Positions 1 to 7,635 are shown, counted from the first letter of the stretch. The stretch: DNA of 16,657 nt from JASFEQ01 sp050122535 (GCA_050122535.1 JASFIT010000053.1:1-16657), one strand, 5' to 3'. Numbers and translations are program-made. The notes: generated from the letters alone by a model not told the origin.

Positions 1-586
1 ATGGATCAGAGTACACAGGAACCTCATGCTGTAGGGCATTGACTTCAGAGATGATCCCATCTGTTCCCATTCTGATCAGCTTTTCATAATCGGGTGCCAG
101 ATGCGCCACCCCTCCGCTCTCATTGATGAAATAAGAGCGTGCATTGAGCTGATCAGCGAGAAAGCGCATGGTTTCTATTTTGGATTTGTGGGCTTTTAAG
201 CCGAGAAAGCGGAAAAGCCAAAAAGGGAGGATTTTGAGGAACTGCCAGATCTCCCTGTTGGAGATTTCAAGGGGGTTTATTCTCCTTTTGGAAAACCGGA
301 AGAGGTCTTGCAGGACTACGACACCATGAAGCTCCGGATAGATGGATCCGCCCACCCTCTTGGAGGAGAAATTTCCCACAATCAGCTCGTCAGGATATAT
401 CCTGACCGTCTTCTTGAGGAGAACTTCTCTCAACGCTTCGGCCATCTGGATGCAGATTTGCTTTTTTCTGTTCCCCTTTTTCTTGAAATATCGCGTCCAG
501 ATCACTGCACGCTCAGCGCATACACCAGGCTGATAGCTCTGGACTGCCTTTTTCAAGCGCGTGATTCTGTCCTTGGGCACGTGCAT
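1..586 (-). CDS. Glycyl-radical enzyme (pyruvate formate-lyase-like), N-terminal part, runs off the left edge
   Basis: Only about the first 195 codons are present; the gene continues beyond position 1, so the C-terminal glycyl-radical loop and active-site Cys are not visible. The N-terminus reads like the family: ITRLKKAV, then CAERAVIWTRYF, MAEALREVLLKKTVRIYPDELIVGNFSS... (quoted in pieces) and later FINESGGVAHLAPDYEKL. The ERA...T.YF and YPDELIVGN blocks are characteristic of the PFL/glycyl-radical family. ATG at 584-586 is the likely start, but the frame is open further upstream and a GTG near 651 is possible; neither has a strong ribosome-binding site. It lies 156 bp downstream of its probable activase on the same strand. 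The subfamily (diol dehydratase, lyase, fumarate-adding enzyme) cannot be decided from this part. Confidence 0.85.
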   Translation of the reverse strand, partial: MHVPKDRITRLKKAVQSYQPGVCAERAVIWTRYFKKKGNRKKQICIQMAEALREVLLKKTVRIYPDELIVGNFSSKRVGGSIYPELHGVVVLQDLFRFSKRRINPLEISNREIWQFLKILPFWLFRFLGLKAHKSKIETMRFLADQLNARSYFINESGGVAHLAPDYEKLIRMGTDGIISEVNALQHEVPVYSDP

Positions 587-742
587 TCTCGGAAACGGGT
601 GACTGGTTTCCGCATCCCGGATTCTAGATGCCAGATCCCAGATGTGGGACACGGCAACCTGGGATTCAAGGTGCGATGGCTGCAGATGTTCTTTTCATTG
701 CGCTACCCCGTATCAAGGGGCAAAAATCGAGCATCCTGTGCA
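587..742. repeat. Spacer with degenerate GATGCCAGATCC-like repeats
   Basis: Between the activase stop and the glycyl-radical enzyme start. About 611-650 holds imperfect repeats built on cGGATtctaGATGCCAGATCCCAGAT. This type of short degenerate repeat is common between genes in this kind of genome. I see no separate gene and no clear terminator, so read-through from the activase is likely. Confidence 0.4.
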
Positions 743-1645
743 TTAATCGCTCACAATGGCACAAATGCTCTCGTTTTCAAACAACTTTTTTGCGGACAAA
801 AGGGCCTTGGAGTCTTTCCTCGGCAGATTGAGCGGCCTCAAATCCGTTTCTATCCTGCGCAGCTTGTCCTCTCCCAATTTGTTGTATGAAAGAAGATGTA
901 TGGACGACAGATTGTTTTTTTTCAGGAGTTGGACCGTCCCCAAAATATTCTCAGGGCCATCATTTATGGTGGGAACGACGGGCATCCTCGCTTGCAGATT
1001 GGGAAAGGTCTTGGCCAGTTTTGCAAAGTTGCCCATTATGTTTCTGTTATCGGCTCCGGTGTATCTTTTGTGCGTTTCCGGGTCGATCAGTTTCAGATCA
1101 TAATAAATGAGGTCCAACAGGGGCAGAATACGCTCAACATCCTCAAACTTAAACATCCCGCAGGTTTCCATATTCACATGGATTCCCTGCTCCTTGACAA
1201 GGGGCAAGAACGCCCAGAGAAACGCAGAATGGATGGCGGGCTCTCCGCCGGAAAGGGTAATCCCGCCACCCGAATCCATGAAGAAATCCTTGTCCTTCAC
1301 GATCTCGCTAAAAAGAGAATGGGGCTCCCAGTCTGCGCCCACCATGCGCAATGCATTATTTTCACACGCAGACACGCATTTTCCACAGGCGGTACATTTC
1401 TGCCCATCAATCCGGACATCCCTCGCTTCCACAATGCCATCCACCGGGCAGACCTCTTTGCACGTGAAGCAACCGACACATCGCTCCTCATAGAAGGCCA
1501 CCTCCGGGCCCGGCTTGTGAGACTCGGGATTCTGGCACCACAGGCATCTTAAAGGACAGCCCTTGAAGAAGATTGTGGTGCGAATTCCAGGCCCATCATG
1601 TATGGAAAAACGCTGAATGTCGAAGATGGTCGCCAGGGTCTCCAC
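743..1645 (-). CDS. Glycyl-radical enzyme activating enzyme (radical SAM)
   Basis: 300 aa, the normal size for this family. It uses SAM and an iron-sulfur cluster to place the glycyl radical on its partner. Residues 30-37 give the radical-SAM motif C-x3-C-x2-C (GCPLRCLWCQNPE). A ferredoxin-like insert follows with two C-x2-C-x2-C-x3-C clusters (Cys 56/59/62/66 and 84/87/90/94). The SAM-binding LSGGEP block is at about 131-136. The two-cluster insert is typical of activases for non-PFL glycyl-radical enzymes. The start is a GTG at 1643-1645, 12 nt after the flavin reductase stop; the nearby ATG is out of frame. The next gene downstream is the glycyl-radical enzyme, its obvious target. Confidence 0.95.
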   Translation of the reverse strand: METLATIFDIQRFSIHDGPGIRTTIFFKGCPLRCLWCQNPESHKPGPEVAFYEERCVGCFTCKEVCPVDGIVEARDVRIDGQKCTACGKCVSACENNALRMVGADWEPHSLFSEIVKDKDFFMDSGGGITLSGGEPAIHSAFLWAFLPLVKEQGIHVNMETCGMFKFEDVERILPLLDLIYYDLKLIDPETHKRYTGADNRNIMGNFAKLAKTFPNLQARMPVVPTINDGPENILGTVQLLKKNNLSSIHLLSYNKLGEDKLRRIETDLRPLNLPRKDSKALLSAKKLFENESICAIVSD

Positions 1646-1657
1646 GGTTCTTACCGG

Positions 1658-2179
1658 TCATTTTTCAGGGACATAGGTGGGCGCATTTTTGGAGGGTTTT
1701 CCCTTGAGATTTTCATGATAGTAGTGATAGGTGAGCGGCCTACCCGTCGCTAATACTTCTGAATTGACCACGTTACCGATGAAAATGGTGTGGGTCCCCA
1801 AGTCGATCTCATCAAAGACCTCTGCCTCCAGGCACGAGAGGGCATGTTCGGTCACAAGGGGGCATCCGGTAATTCCCTCCCTGACCTTCACTTTGGCAAA
1901 TTTATCGAAGTCCCTGCCTGATCTGAACCCAAAGGGTCCAAAAAAACTCATGGGTGCTGATTCCTGCAACACACTGACACTGAATACCCTGCTCTTTGAT
2001 ATGAACGCGTGGGTCAAGTTCTTCTTATTAATGATCACCGCCACGCGCGGTGGATCAGAGGTGACCTGAATGACTGTGTTGACAATCTGGCCGTTGAACT
2101 GTCCTTCATCTCTGGATGTCACAATATAAAGGCCGTAACTCAAATCTCGGAAAGCTCTTCGATCCAATTCCGGACTCAT
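1658..2179 (-). CDS. Flavin reductase-like FMN-binding split-barrel protein (rubredoxin-oxidoreductase/Hrb type)
   Basis: 173 aa. The sequence follows the N-terminal flavoprotein domain of high-molecular-weight rubredoxin (Hrb) and related NAD(P)H:flavin/rubredoxin reductases: SYGLYIVTS near the N-terminus, then NGQIVNTVIQVTSDPPRVAV, INKKNLTHAFI, FFGPFGFRSGRDFDKF, GTHTIFIGNVV, and the closing LTYHYYHENLKGK...APTY. It binds FMN in the family and passes electrons from NAD(P)H to a small carrier or flavin; no rubredoxin domain is fused here. ATG at 2177-2179 has GAGGAGG about 10 nt upstream. It lies 17 nt after the DUF5661-like gene and 12 nt before the activase, so it is probably co-transcribed. 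A role in supplying electrons to the activase, or protecting the radical system from oxygen, is inference. Confidence 0.88.
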   Translation of the reverse strand: MSPELDRRAFRDLSYGLYIVTSRDEGQFNGQIVNTVIQVTSDPPRVAVIINKKNLTHAFISKSRVFSVSVLQESAPMSFFGPFGFRSGRDFDKFAKVKVREGITGCPLVTEHALSCLEAEVFDEIDLGTHTIFIGNVVNSEVLATGRPLTYHYYHENLKGKPSKNAPTYVPEK

Positions 2180-2196
2180 GGACTCATCCCTCCTCT

Positions 2197-2634
2197 CTAC
2201 GTCAAACGATCCAATTCCGCCTGTCTCAGGGCAATCCTCGCGCTGGACAACCTCTTGTAATAATCGCGAATCTTCTCAGCGTCCCCGTTGACCACAGCCT
2301 TGAGCAGGTCGCCTTCCAGCTCAGCCACCTCAAGAAGCCTGTAGTAATCCAGGGATTCCTTGAAATGTGCCAGCACAATAAGACCCGTCAGAATGGGATG
2401 GTTATTGGTTACATTCGCATCCTTGAATTGCAGACCATGCTCAAGTTCCACCTGAAGCCCATTTCGAAACTCTTCCAGTTCAATGTTCATGCCCTCCTTA
2501 TTCACCTCTGCGAGTATCACTCTGGCCTCCTCCAGGCTCACTTCAGGGCTATCCTTTGCCGTCCAATCGCTGATATTCAGCTTTTTGCATACTCTCTCTA
2601 CCTCCTCCATGGTGATGTACACGGGAAGCTCCAT
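2197..2634 (-). CDS. DUF5661-like small helical protein
   Basis: 145 aa, predicted mostly alpha-helical and acidic, without signal peptide or membrane segment. The central block FRNGLQVELEHGLQF...NVTNNHPILTGLIVLAHFKESLDYY matches the recurring pattern of DUF5661 proteins (GxxVELEHG, NVT, TGxIALAHLxE, DYY). Conserved-looking Glu64, His66, His79 and His90 could bind a metal, but that is a guess. ATG at 2632-2634 is supported by a strong AAAGGAGG five nucleotides upstream. It is the first gene of the operon that leads to the flavin reductase, the activase and the glycyl-radical enzyme. Function unknown. Confidence 0.8.
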   Translation of the reverse strand: MELPVYITMEEVERVCKKLNISDWTAKDSPEVSLEEARVILAEVNKEGMNIELEEFRNGLQVELEHGLQFKDANVTNNHPILTGLIVLAHFKESLDYYRLLEVAELEGDLLKAVVNGDAEKIRDYYKRLSSARIALRQAELDRLT

Positions 2635-2868
2635 ATGCTCCTCCTTTCTTATTCGTTTAGTTCATCAAAAAAGGGTGCTATCGCTTATTTCAGGCCTGAG
2701 GGTCATCTACCTTATCATTTAACGCTCAGAAATTAAAGAGGGGTCTGGTTTGGAGAAAAAATGGCTTGTGGGGGCTAGGCAAAAAATGCAGATTTTATTC
2801 GTAAATTTTCCAATGCATGCAAAAAAGATAGAAGATGAGATGGAGGGGCTGAAAGATGGAGGTGACCG
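2635..2868. other. Intergenic, upstream of the glycyl-radical operon
   Basis: A-rich, 234 bp. It must hold the promoter of the leftward operon, but I see no convincing -35/-10 pair. A loose TTGCAT ... TAAAAT pair lies around 2790-2822 on the minus strand with a poor 19-nt spacer. No gene and no clear terminator seen. Confidence 0.4.
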
Positions 2869-4032
2869 CTAAAAGTTCAAAAACCCAAAAACTCTACCCA
2901 GGATCCTCTTGTCATTCATGTAAACCCGCACGTTGGCGTATCCCTGCTCACCGAAGCCGATAGCGCCGTCATTTATATAGAGGGTATAGGTCCCTCTATC
3001 ATAGGGCTCGAAGGTGAACCTTCTGCTCCCCTTGTAGAGGGCGTACTCAGTTTCATCATGGATAACACGCCCTATGGGATCTTCCAAAACAAAGCTCAGT
3101 TTCCGCTCTTTCTTCCCCGTAGACACCTCTACCAGGTACTCCTGATAAGGGTGATCCACCAGGATCGTAATGTAGTCACTTCTGCTATCTATCCTGATGG
3201 AGTCTTTGGCCACCAGGTCCCCTCTCAGAATAAAGAACTCGAGAAAGCCGAGTATGACAAATAAGGCAATCGCACCTAAGATCACGAGGCGGCGGCCGTC
3301 TGAGAGCAGATTGCTGATAAACCCTGTTTGTTCAGCGACCTTTTTCTCCGCTTCAGTGGCCTGCTCGTAGAATTTCTTGTCTATCCCCAAGACGACTTTG
3401 GGCACTTCATGTTCGATTTCCTCTTCTTCCTCCTGTTTCGCTTGCTCTTCCATGAGCTTCAAGAATTTGTCCACAACAACGCCACATCGTATGCATGTCC
3501 GCGCCTCTGCCTGTTCATAACCGCATTTTGGGCAGACCATGCTCGTGCCGCCCCCTGCTTCCCCAGCCTCTGCTTTTTGTTCAGCCAGAGGAGCAGGAAT
3601 GTCATCTTTCTCCTCGCTGTGTGATCCATCCTCGATCATATGAGCGGGAATATCGTCTCCTGCTTCCGCGTAAGGTCTGTCTTCGATCATGTGAGCCGGA
3701 ATCTCATCCTCTCCGTCATCTCCTTCCAGCTCCTCGATCATATGAGCGGGAATATCATCCGCTCCTTCTTCGATCCTTTGAGAGGGAATATCACCCGCTT
3801 CCCCAACGGCTTCAATGCGACAGGTTGCACCCGCAAGCTCAAAGACGGATTTGTATTTCAAGGCCGTCGCCTTGTCCAACCCCTTTTTGACCACGACCGG
3901 TTTCTCCGTGAAGAAAGCCTCCACTTTCTCAGGTTCTATTTTGAAAAAGGCGGCCAGCTTCGCTTTCACCTCCTCCAGATCAAAGCCTTTGGCCACGCCT
4001 TCAAGAATGAGTTGGTATGATCCGTTGCCCAT
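2869..4032 (-). CDS. Membrane-anchored zinc-ribbon protein with DIPAHMIE repeats
   Basis: 387 aa, family not recognised by name. N-terminal domain (about 1-75) has the pattern LEGVAKGFDLEEVKAKLAAFF...KPVVVKKGLDKATALKYK...AGATCRIE, a small alpha/beta domain I associate with uncharacterised zinc-ribbon proteins of proteobacteria. A linker (80-151) holds five copies of an eight-residue motif: DIPSQRIE (81), DIPAHMIE (93), EIPAHMIE (110), DIPAHMIE (127), DIPAPLAE (144). A zinc ribbon follows (Cys167, 170, 180, 183), then an acidic coiled-coil-like stretch (195-235), one transmembrane helix (about 249-269) and a C-terminal domain of about 115 residues, rich in beta strand, probably outside the membrane. 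ATG at 4030-4032 has GAGGT nine bases upstream. Monocistronic by spacing. Confidence 0.8.
   Translation of the reverse strand: MGNGSYQLILEGVAKGFDLEEVKAKLAAFFKIEPEKVEAFFTEKPVVVKKGLDKATALKYKSVFELAGATCRIEAVGEAGDIPSQRIEEGADDIPAHMIEELEGDDGEDEIPAHMIEDRPYAEAGDDIPAHMIEDGSHSEEKDDIPAPLAEQKAEAGEAGGGTSMVCPKCGYEQAEARTCIRCGVVVDKFLKLMEEQAKQEEEEEIEHEVPKVVLGIDKKFYEQATEAEKKVAEQTGFISNLLSDGRRLVILGAIALFVILGFLEFFILRGDLVAKDSIRIDSRSDYITILVDHPYQEYLVEVSTGKKERKLSFVLEDPIGRVIHDETEYALYKGSRRFTFEPYDRGTYTLYINDGAIGFGEQGYANVRVYMNDKRILGRVFGFLNF
3574..3792 (-). repeat. Coding repeats for the DIPAHMIE motif
   Basis: The five motif copies are also visible as repeated DNA (plus-strand form tcgatcatatgagcgggaa and variants near 3637, 3688, 3736 and 3770, with a weaker last copy near 3590). 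Spacing between copies is irregular (12, 17, 17, 17 residues) and the copies carry silent differences, so the peptide seems to be kept by selection and not only by recent duplication. Confidence 0.7.
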
Positions 4033-4229
4033 TACCTAAGACCTCAAAAAACCGCGCGATCTCTGTGGGCACCTCAAACCCCTTTTATGGGGCCGTTGAC
4101 GCCTCAAACGAGCAAGCCCCGCCTCTCTATGCGAGATGGGGAGCCTCTGAAAACACCAGCCTGGGAATGCGAGAATATCTTACCGCCCTGAACGAATCAA
4201 AGGTGGCTAACTTGCAATTAATATAGATT

Positions 4230-4258
4230 AAAATACCCTAATTTGATCTAAATGTCAA
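4230..4258 (-). promoter_or_regulatory. Candidate sigma-70 promoter for the zinc-ribbon gene
   Basis: On the minus strand: TTGACA (4253-4258), 17-nt spacer, TATTTT (4230-4235). The -35 is perfect and the -10 matches 4 of 6. The 5' leader would be about 190 nt before the ATG at 4032. Confidence 0.55.
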
Positions 4259-4296
4259 GCAATACTCAGCACTTAGGCAGAATTGGGGAATTTAGG

Positions 4297-4330
4297 GATT
4301 GAGGAATTGAGGAATTGAGGAATTGGGGAT
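4297..4330. repeat. 8-bp tandem repeat (TTGAGGAA) x3-4
   Basis: Three exact head-to-tail copies of TTGAGGAA followed by a degenerate TTGGGGA copy, preceded by degraded ones. It lies just downstream of the HypE-like gene stop. Non-coding; it looks like a slipped-strand simple repeat. Confidence 0.75.
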
Positions 4331-4347
4331 CGGGTGAACCGTCCTTT

Positions 4348-5367
4348 TCAGAATATCTTCACCACTTCATCTCTGTCAAAGTAAGGAAGTGGCGCCTCTC
4401 CTTCAGGCGTTATCATGGTCACGGACGGTTTTCCGCGCCCCTCGATACGACCGATTCTGGTCATGGCCACACCATCTCCGTCTGCCCTTTCCAGGATCTT
4501 TTGCGCATCGGGCGGAGATGCCGTAATAAGAAGGGAGCCTGAAGCGATGACACCCAGGGGATTCAGGTCAAAGGCCTCACAAAGAATTCGCGATTCCTCA
4601 TAGATGGGGATCCTGTCCATCTCCACTTCTATGGCGACGCCCGCGGCTATGGCCAGCTCATGTAGCCCATTGGCCAACCCCCCTTCGGTAGGGTCGTGCA
4701 TAGCGTGAACACCACCTGCCTGGCAGGCCAAGCGGGCTTCCTCCACCACGCCAATGCCCGGTTCAAACAGAAAGCGCTGAGCCCGCTCAACAAGATCATG
4801 GGCTATGCCACGGGAAGACAGCTCTGCCTCCTTTTCACGTGCGATAAGCGAAGTTCCCTCGATACAGATCCCTTTGCTCAGGAGGATAACGTCTCCGGAT
4901 TCTGCCCCTGCCGTCGTAACCAATGCCTCTTTCTGCACCTCCCCCATCATCTGGCCCACAAGAATGGGACGATCAAGACCATGGGTTATTTCTGTATGTC
5001 CCCCAATGATTGAGACCTTAAATTCTTCACAGGCCCCACGGATCTGCTGAAAAATATTATCCACCAGGCTTTCGGAGGCACCTTTTTCGGGTAACAGAAT
5101 CGTGACCGTGTACCATCTCGGCTCGGCTCCGGTGGTGGCCACATCATTTGCATTGACCATGACACTGTAGTAGCCGATTTCATCGGTGGCAAAGGTGATG
5201 GGATCTGTGGTCACTATGAGAACCTTATGGCCCAAGTCTATGGCAGCCGCATCCTCTCCCACTCCTGGGCCCAAGAGGACGCTTTCATCAGATATGGCAT
5301 ATTGTTTGAGTAATTTGCGAAGGAGGTGAACGTCCAGTTTCCCCGTTGGCAATTGATCCCTTTTCAC
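4348..5367 (-). CDS. AIR synthase-related protein (HypE/PurM-like ATP-binding)
   Basis: 339 aa, usual size for HypE/PurM-type enzymes. Visible family motifs: GPGVGEDAAAID (33-44), TTDPITF (53-59), NANDVATTGAEP (72-83), GGHTEIT, and HDPTEGGLANGLHE in the C-terminal domain. These bind ATP in HypE, SelD, ThiL and PurM. It lacks the C-terminal Pro-Arg-Ile-Cys tail of true HypE (ends VVKIF), so it should not carbamoylate its own cysteine and its reaction is unknown. It also lacks the N-terminal Cys/Sec loop of SelD. The start is GTG at 5365-5367, which overlaps the stop of the HAD gene by four bases (GTGA), with GGGAGGGA upstream, so the two are probably translationally coupled. No hydrogenase genes are nearby. 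Confidence 0.85.
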   Translation of the reverse strand: MKRDQLPTGKLDVHLLRKLLKQYAISDESVLLGPGVGEDAAAIDLGHKVLIVTTDPITFATDEIGYYSVMVNANDVATTGAEPRWYTVTILLPEKGASESLVDNIFQQIRGACEEFKVSIIGGHTEITHGLDRPILVGQMMGEVQKEALVTTAGAESGDVILLSKGICIEGTSLIAREKEAELSSRGIAHDLVERAQRFLFEPGIGVVEEARLACQAGGVHAMHDPTEGGLANGLHELAIAAGVAIEVEMDRIPIYEESRILCEAFDLNPLGVIASGSLLITASPPDAQKILERADGDGVAMTRIGRIEGRGKPSVTMITPEGEAPLPYFDRDEVVKIF

Positions 5368-6026
5368 GGCATTCCCTCCCCGAAGACGTGGCCAACAATC
5401 TTTGTTGCATCATCCAGTACAAAATCGGCCCCTGCCTCTATAAACTGCTGGCGTGTGGTGTTTCCTGTCAATACGCCGGCCGTCTTCATGTCCATGCGTT
5501 TTCCCCCTTCCACGTCCAGCACATGGTCTCCCACCATCAAACAGCGAGCTACGTTTTCCACACCCAGCCTCTCTAAGGCCAGGACCAGATGATCCGGATG
5601 TGGCTTGACGCGACTTACCCCGTCACGAGGTATATATACGTCACAAAGACTTTCAAGTTGGGGAAACACCCTTTTCACGGCCTTGTCACAGTTTCGGGTA
5701 ATGACGCCCACCTTGACCCTACGTCTCCGCAACATCTCGAGCATCTCGATCACGCCCGGTAGAATTCTCCCTTCCTCTGCGGCCTGCAACTCATGCGCAG
5801 TGACAAGATTGAGGCACTTCCTGTGAAAAGCGGCACCCTCGGAACGGCTCTTTTCTGATATACGCCCACTCGCCTCATCGATCATTTCCAGGATGTAAAA
5901 TCCCTTCAGATCTTCTGGCTCGATGCCATACACACCAAGTGACTTCTCCACATCCTGACGCATGGCGCCAAAGTCGATATTCAATTGGACCAGGGTCCCG
6001 TCGTAGTCAAAAATAACCGCTTCCAT
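5364..6026 (-). CDS. HAD-superfamily hydrolase (phosphoglycolate phosphatase-like)
   Basis: 220 aa, usual size. The four HAD motifs are intact: DYDGT with nucleophile Asp7 and acid Asp9, Thr110 in VITRN, Lys141 in RVKPHPDH, and GDHVLDV with Asp167 and Asp171. A helical cap lies at about 15-85 (class I). Such proteins dephosphorylate small phosphorylated metabolites; the substrate cannot be read from sequence. ATG at 6024-6026 is preceded by GAGAGGTGA. The stop overlaps the start of the HypE-like gene by four bases, so a shared pathway is likely, for instance a kinase-like/phosphatase pair on one metabolite (inference). Confidence 0.92.
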   Translation of the reverse strand: MEAVIFDYDGTLVQLNIDFGAMRQDVEKSLGVYGIEPEDLKGFYILEMIDEASGRISEKSRSEGAAFHRKCLNLVTAHELQAAEEGRILPGVIEMLEMLRRRRVKVGVITRNCDKAVKRVFPQLESLCDVYIPRDGVSRVKPHPDHLVLALERLGVENVARCLMVGDHVLDVEGGKRMDMKTAGVLTGNTTRQQFIEAGADFVLDDATKIVGHVFGEGMP

Positions 6027-6059
6027 GTCCCGGTTGGTTCACCTCTCTTTCCCATGCAA

Positions 6060-6088
6060 AGATTAGAGCAAATCTGGGTTTACATCAA
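6060..6088 (-). promoter_or_regulatory. Weak candidate promoter for the HAD/HypE-like operon
   Basis: Minus strand TTGATG (6083-6088), 17-nt spacer, TAATCT (6060-6065). Both boxes are imperfect, but it lies directly after the terminator of the preceding gene and 34 bp before the HAD start. Confidence 0.3.
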
Positions 6089-6092
6089 TGAG

Positions 6093-6114
6093 AAAAACCT
6101 TGGGCTTCCCCCAA
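6093..6114 (-). terminator. Intrinsic terminator after the ACR3 gene
   Basis: Minus strand: TTGGG, loop GGAAG, CCCAA, GG, then TTTTT. Five-bp stem with a T run, about 95 bp after the ACR3 stop and before the next leftward gene. The stem is short, so efficiency may be modest. Confidence 0.5.
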
Positions 6115-6208
6115 TGCGTTGTTGGTTATTCGTTACCAGTCATCAGTGATTTATTACGGGTTATCAATTATCTGGGATTGCAAGATTCTTTTAGGATGAT
6201 GATCTATT
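6115..6208. repeat. Degenerate GTTATT/GGTTATC-type simple repeats
   Basis: Between the ACR3 stop and its likely terminator: repeated short words such as GGTTATTCGTTACC, CATCAGTGATTTATTACGG and GGTTATCAATTATC. Non-coding and low-complexity; resembles decayed intergenic repeats. Confidence 0.35.
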
Positions 6209-7300
6209 TTATGGCTGACAGGTCACGTGGCATATGCCGGAGGGCGTCTCTACGGTGTAGGGGAAATACCTCTTCTTGAACCAGAGGGCCACGTTCACCA
6301 GACTGATCAAGACGGGCACCTCCATCAAGGGCCCGATGACCGCGGCAAAGGCCTGACCAGAGTCTATACCAAAGACAGCCACTGCAACCGCAATGGCCAA
6401 CTCAAAATTGTTGGAGGCGGCGGTGAAGCTCAGGGTCGTGGATTGCTCGTAAGTGGCACCCACCTTCATGGAAATGAAGAAGGAGACAAAGAACATGCTT
6501 ACAAAGTAGAGACACAAGGGTATGGCGATACGCACCACGTCCAGTGGGAGTTGGACAATGTACTCCCCCTTGAGGGAAAACATGACGATAATGGTAAAGA
6601 GCAGGGCAAAGAGGGTGATCGGGCTGATCTTGGGAATGAACTTCTCTTCATACCAGGTGCGCCCTTTGGTTTTCAAACCAATAAAGCGGGTGATCATGCC
6701 GCCAAGAAAGGGAACTCCCAGATAGATAAATACGCTTTCAGCGATCTGGCCAATGGATACCTCCACGACGGCTCCCTCCAGTCCCAACCACTGCGGGACC
6801 ACCGTGATGAAGATGTAGGCGTAGATAGAGAAAAACAGGACCTGAAATATGGAGTTGAAGGCCACCAGTCCGGCACAGTACTCCCTGTCCCCCGCGGCCA
6901 GGTCATTCCAGACGATGACCATGGCAATACAACGGGCCAGACCAATCATGATCAGGCCAACCATGTATTCATGATGGCCCGAAAGAAACAGGACCGCCAG
7001 CAGGAACATCAAAATGGGCCCGATGACCCAGTTCTGAATGAGCGAGAGGCCCAGGACCCTGACGTTTCTGAATGCCTCACCCAGTTGCTCGTATTTCACT
7101 TTGGCCAGAGGGGGATACATCATGAGGATCAAACCGATAGCAATTGGGATGTTTGTGGTCCCCACCTGAAAATAGTTTATGACCTGCTGAATACCCGGGA
7201 AAAAGTATCCCCAACACACGGCAATAAACATGGCCACAAAGATCCACAGGGTCAGATACCGATCCAAGAATGAGAGACGCTGCGTTTTCGCTTCAGTCAC
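6209..7300 (-). CDS. acr3: ACR3-family arsenite efflux permease
   Basis: 363 aa with about ten hydrophobic segments, matching ACR3 (BART superfamily) proteins that export As(III), sometimes Sb(III), from the cytoplasm. Diagnostic blocks: the GLARCIAMVIVWN segment with the conserved cysteine (Cys124) needed for arsenite transport, FNSIFQVLFFS, LGVPFLGGMITR, FTAASNNFELAIAVAVAVFG and IGPLMEVPVL with its conserved glutamate. Start is GTG at 7298-7300, supported by AGGAGG at 7306-7311; an upstream ATG runs into a stop. No arsR, arsC, arsA or arsM gene is adjacent, so it is a single-gene unit, and no ArsR-type operator is obvious upstream. Confidence 0.95.
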   Translation of the reverse strand: MTEAKTQRLSFLDRYLTLWIFVAMFIAVCWGYFFPGIQQVINYFQVGTTNIPIAIGLILMMYPPLAKVKYEQLGEAFRNVRVLGLSLIQNWVIGPILMFLLAVLFLSGHHEYMVGLIMIGLARCIAMVIVWNDLAAGDREYCAGLVAFNSIFQVLFFSIYAYIFITVVPQWLGLEGAVVEVSIGQIAESVFIYLGVPFLGGMITRFIGLKTKGRTWYEEKFIPKISPITLFALLFTIIVMFSLKGEYIVQLPLDVVRIAIPLCLYFVSMFFVSFFISMKVGATYEQSTTLSFTAASNNFELAIAVAVAVFGIDSGQAFAAVIGPLMEVPVLISLVNVALWFKKRYFPYTVETPSGICHVTCQP

Positions 7301-7581
7301 GGGTTTCCTCCTGCGTACATTCTAAACGGAAAAATAGGCAGTCACTTCTGCTCAAATGCCTCTAAGCAAAATAATCAGTAATGTTCAAAAGCGTTGGTAT
7401 GTGATGATGTTTCTCGGAGGCAATGCCCCTTTTCTCAAGGGGATATCTATCGCGGCAGAGGGAGGTGGGAGAGGGGCTATACCCGTGCCAACACTCTTAA
7501 ACGTTAACAAAAATTGGAAGTGAATTCTGCACAAATTTGTCCAAGAACACAAGGAAAATTCGCCCTACCAACGAGCCAGAC

Positions 7582-7618
7582 ATGCGATGCGCATTAAAGT
7601 GTTTATATTTAATATAAT
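7582..7618 (+). promoter_or_regulatory. Candidate promoter of the small-peptide gene
   Basis: Perfect -10 TATAAT at 7613-7618 in an AT-rich stretch, but no good -35. The -35 position is occupied by the palindrome ATGCG-ATG-CGCAT (7582-7594), which might bind an activator or repressor. Confidence 0.4.
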
Positions 7619-7635
7619 ATCCAAGAGAGAATTGA

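Larger units (their letters stand above)
4033..4347. other. Intergenic region with promoter and short tandem repeat
   Basis: 315 bp without a gene. It holds a candidate sigma-70 promoter for the zinc-ribbon gene (4230-4258), an 8-bp tandem repeat (about 4299-4328) and a small CCCCttttatGGGG hairpin near 4079-4092. Nothing else seen. Confidence 0.6.

Noticed and set aside
5364..5366. UGA at the HAD gene end, and other UGA stops (1658, 4348, 10721), as further Sec codons
   Set aside because: In each case the protein is already full length and the sequence after UGA shows no family continuation.
4348..5367. SelD (selenophosphate synthetase), which would fit the selenoprotein finding
   Set aside because: Same superfamily, but the N-terminal Cys/Sec and glycine-rich loop of SelD are missing and the motifs fit HypE-like proteins better.
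6227..7273. 348-aa plus-strand ORF opposite acr3
   Set aside because: Antisense shadow of a clear membrane transporter gene; composition is unnatural (very rich in Gly, Asp, His, Gln) and there is no domain pattern.
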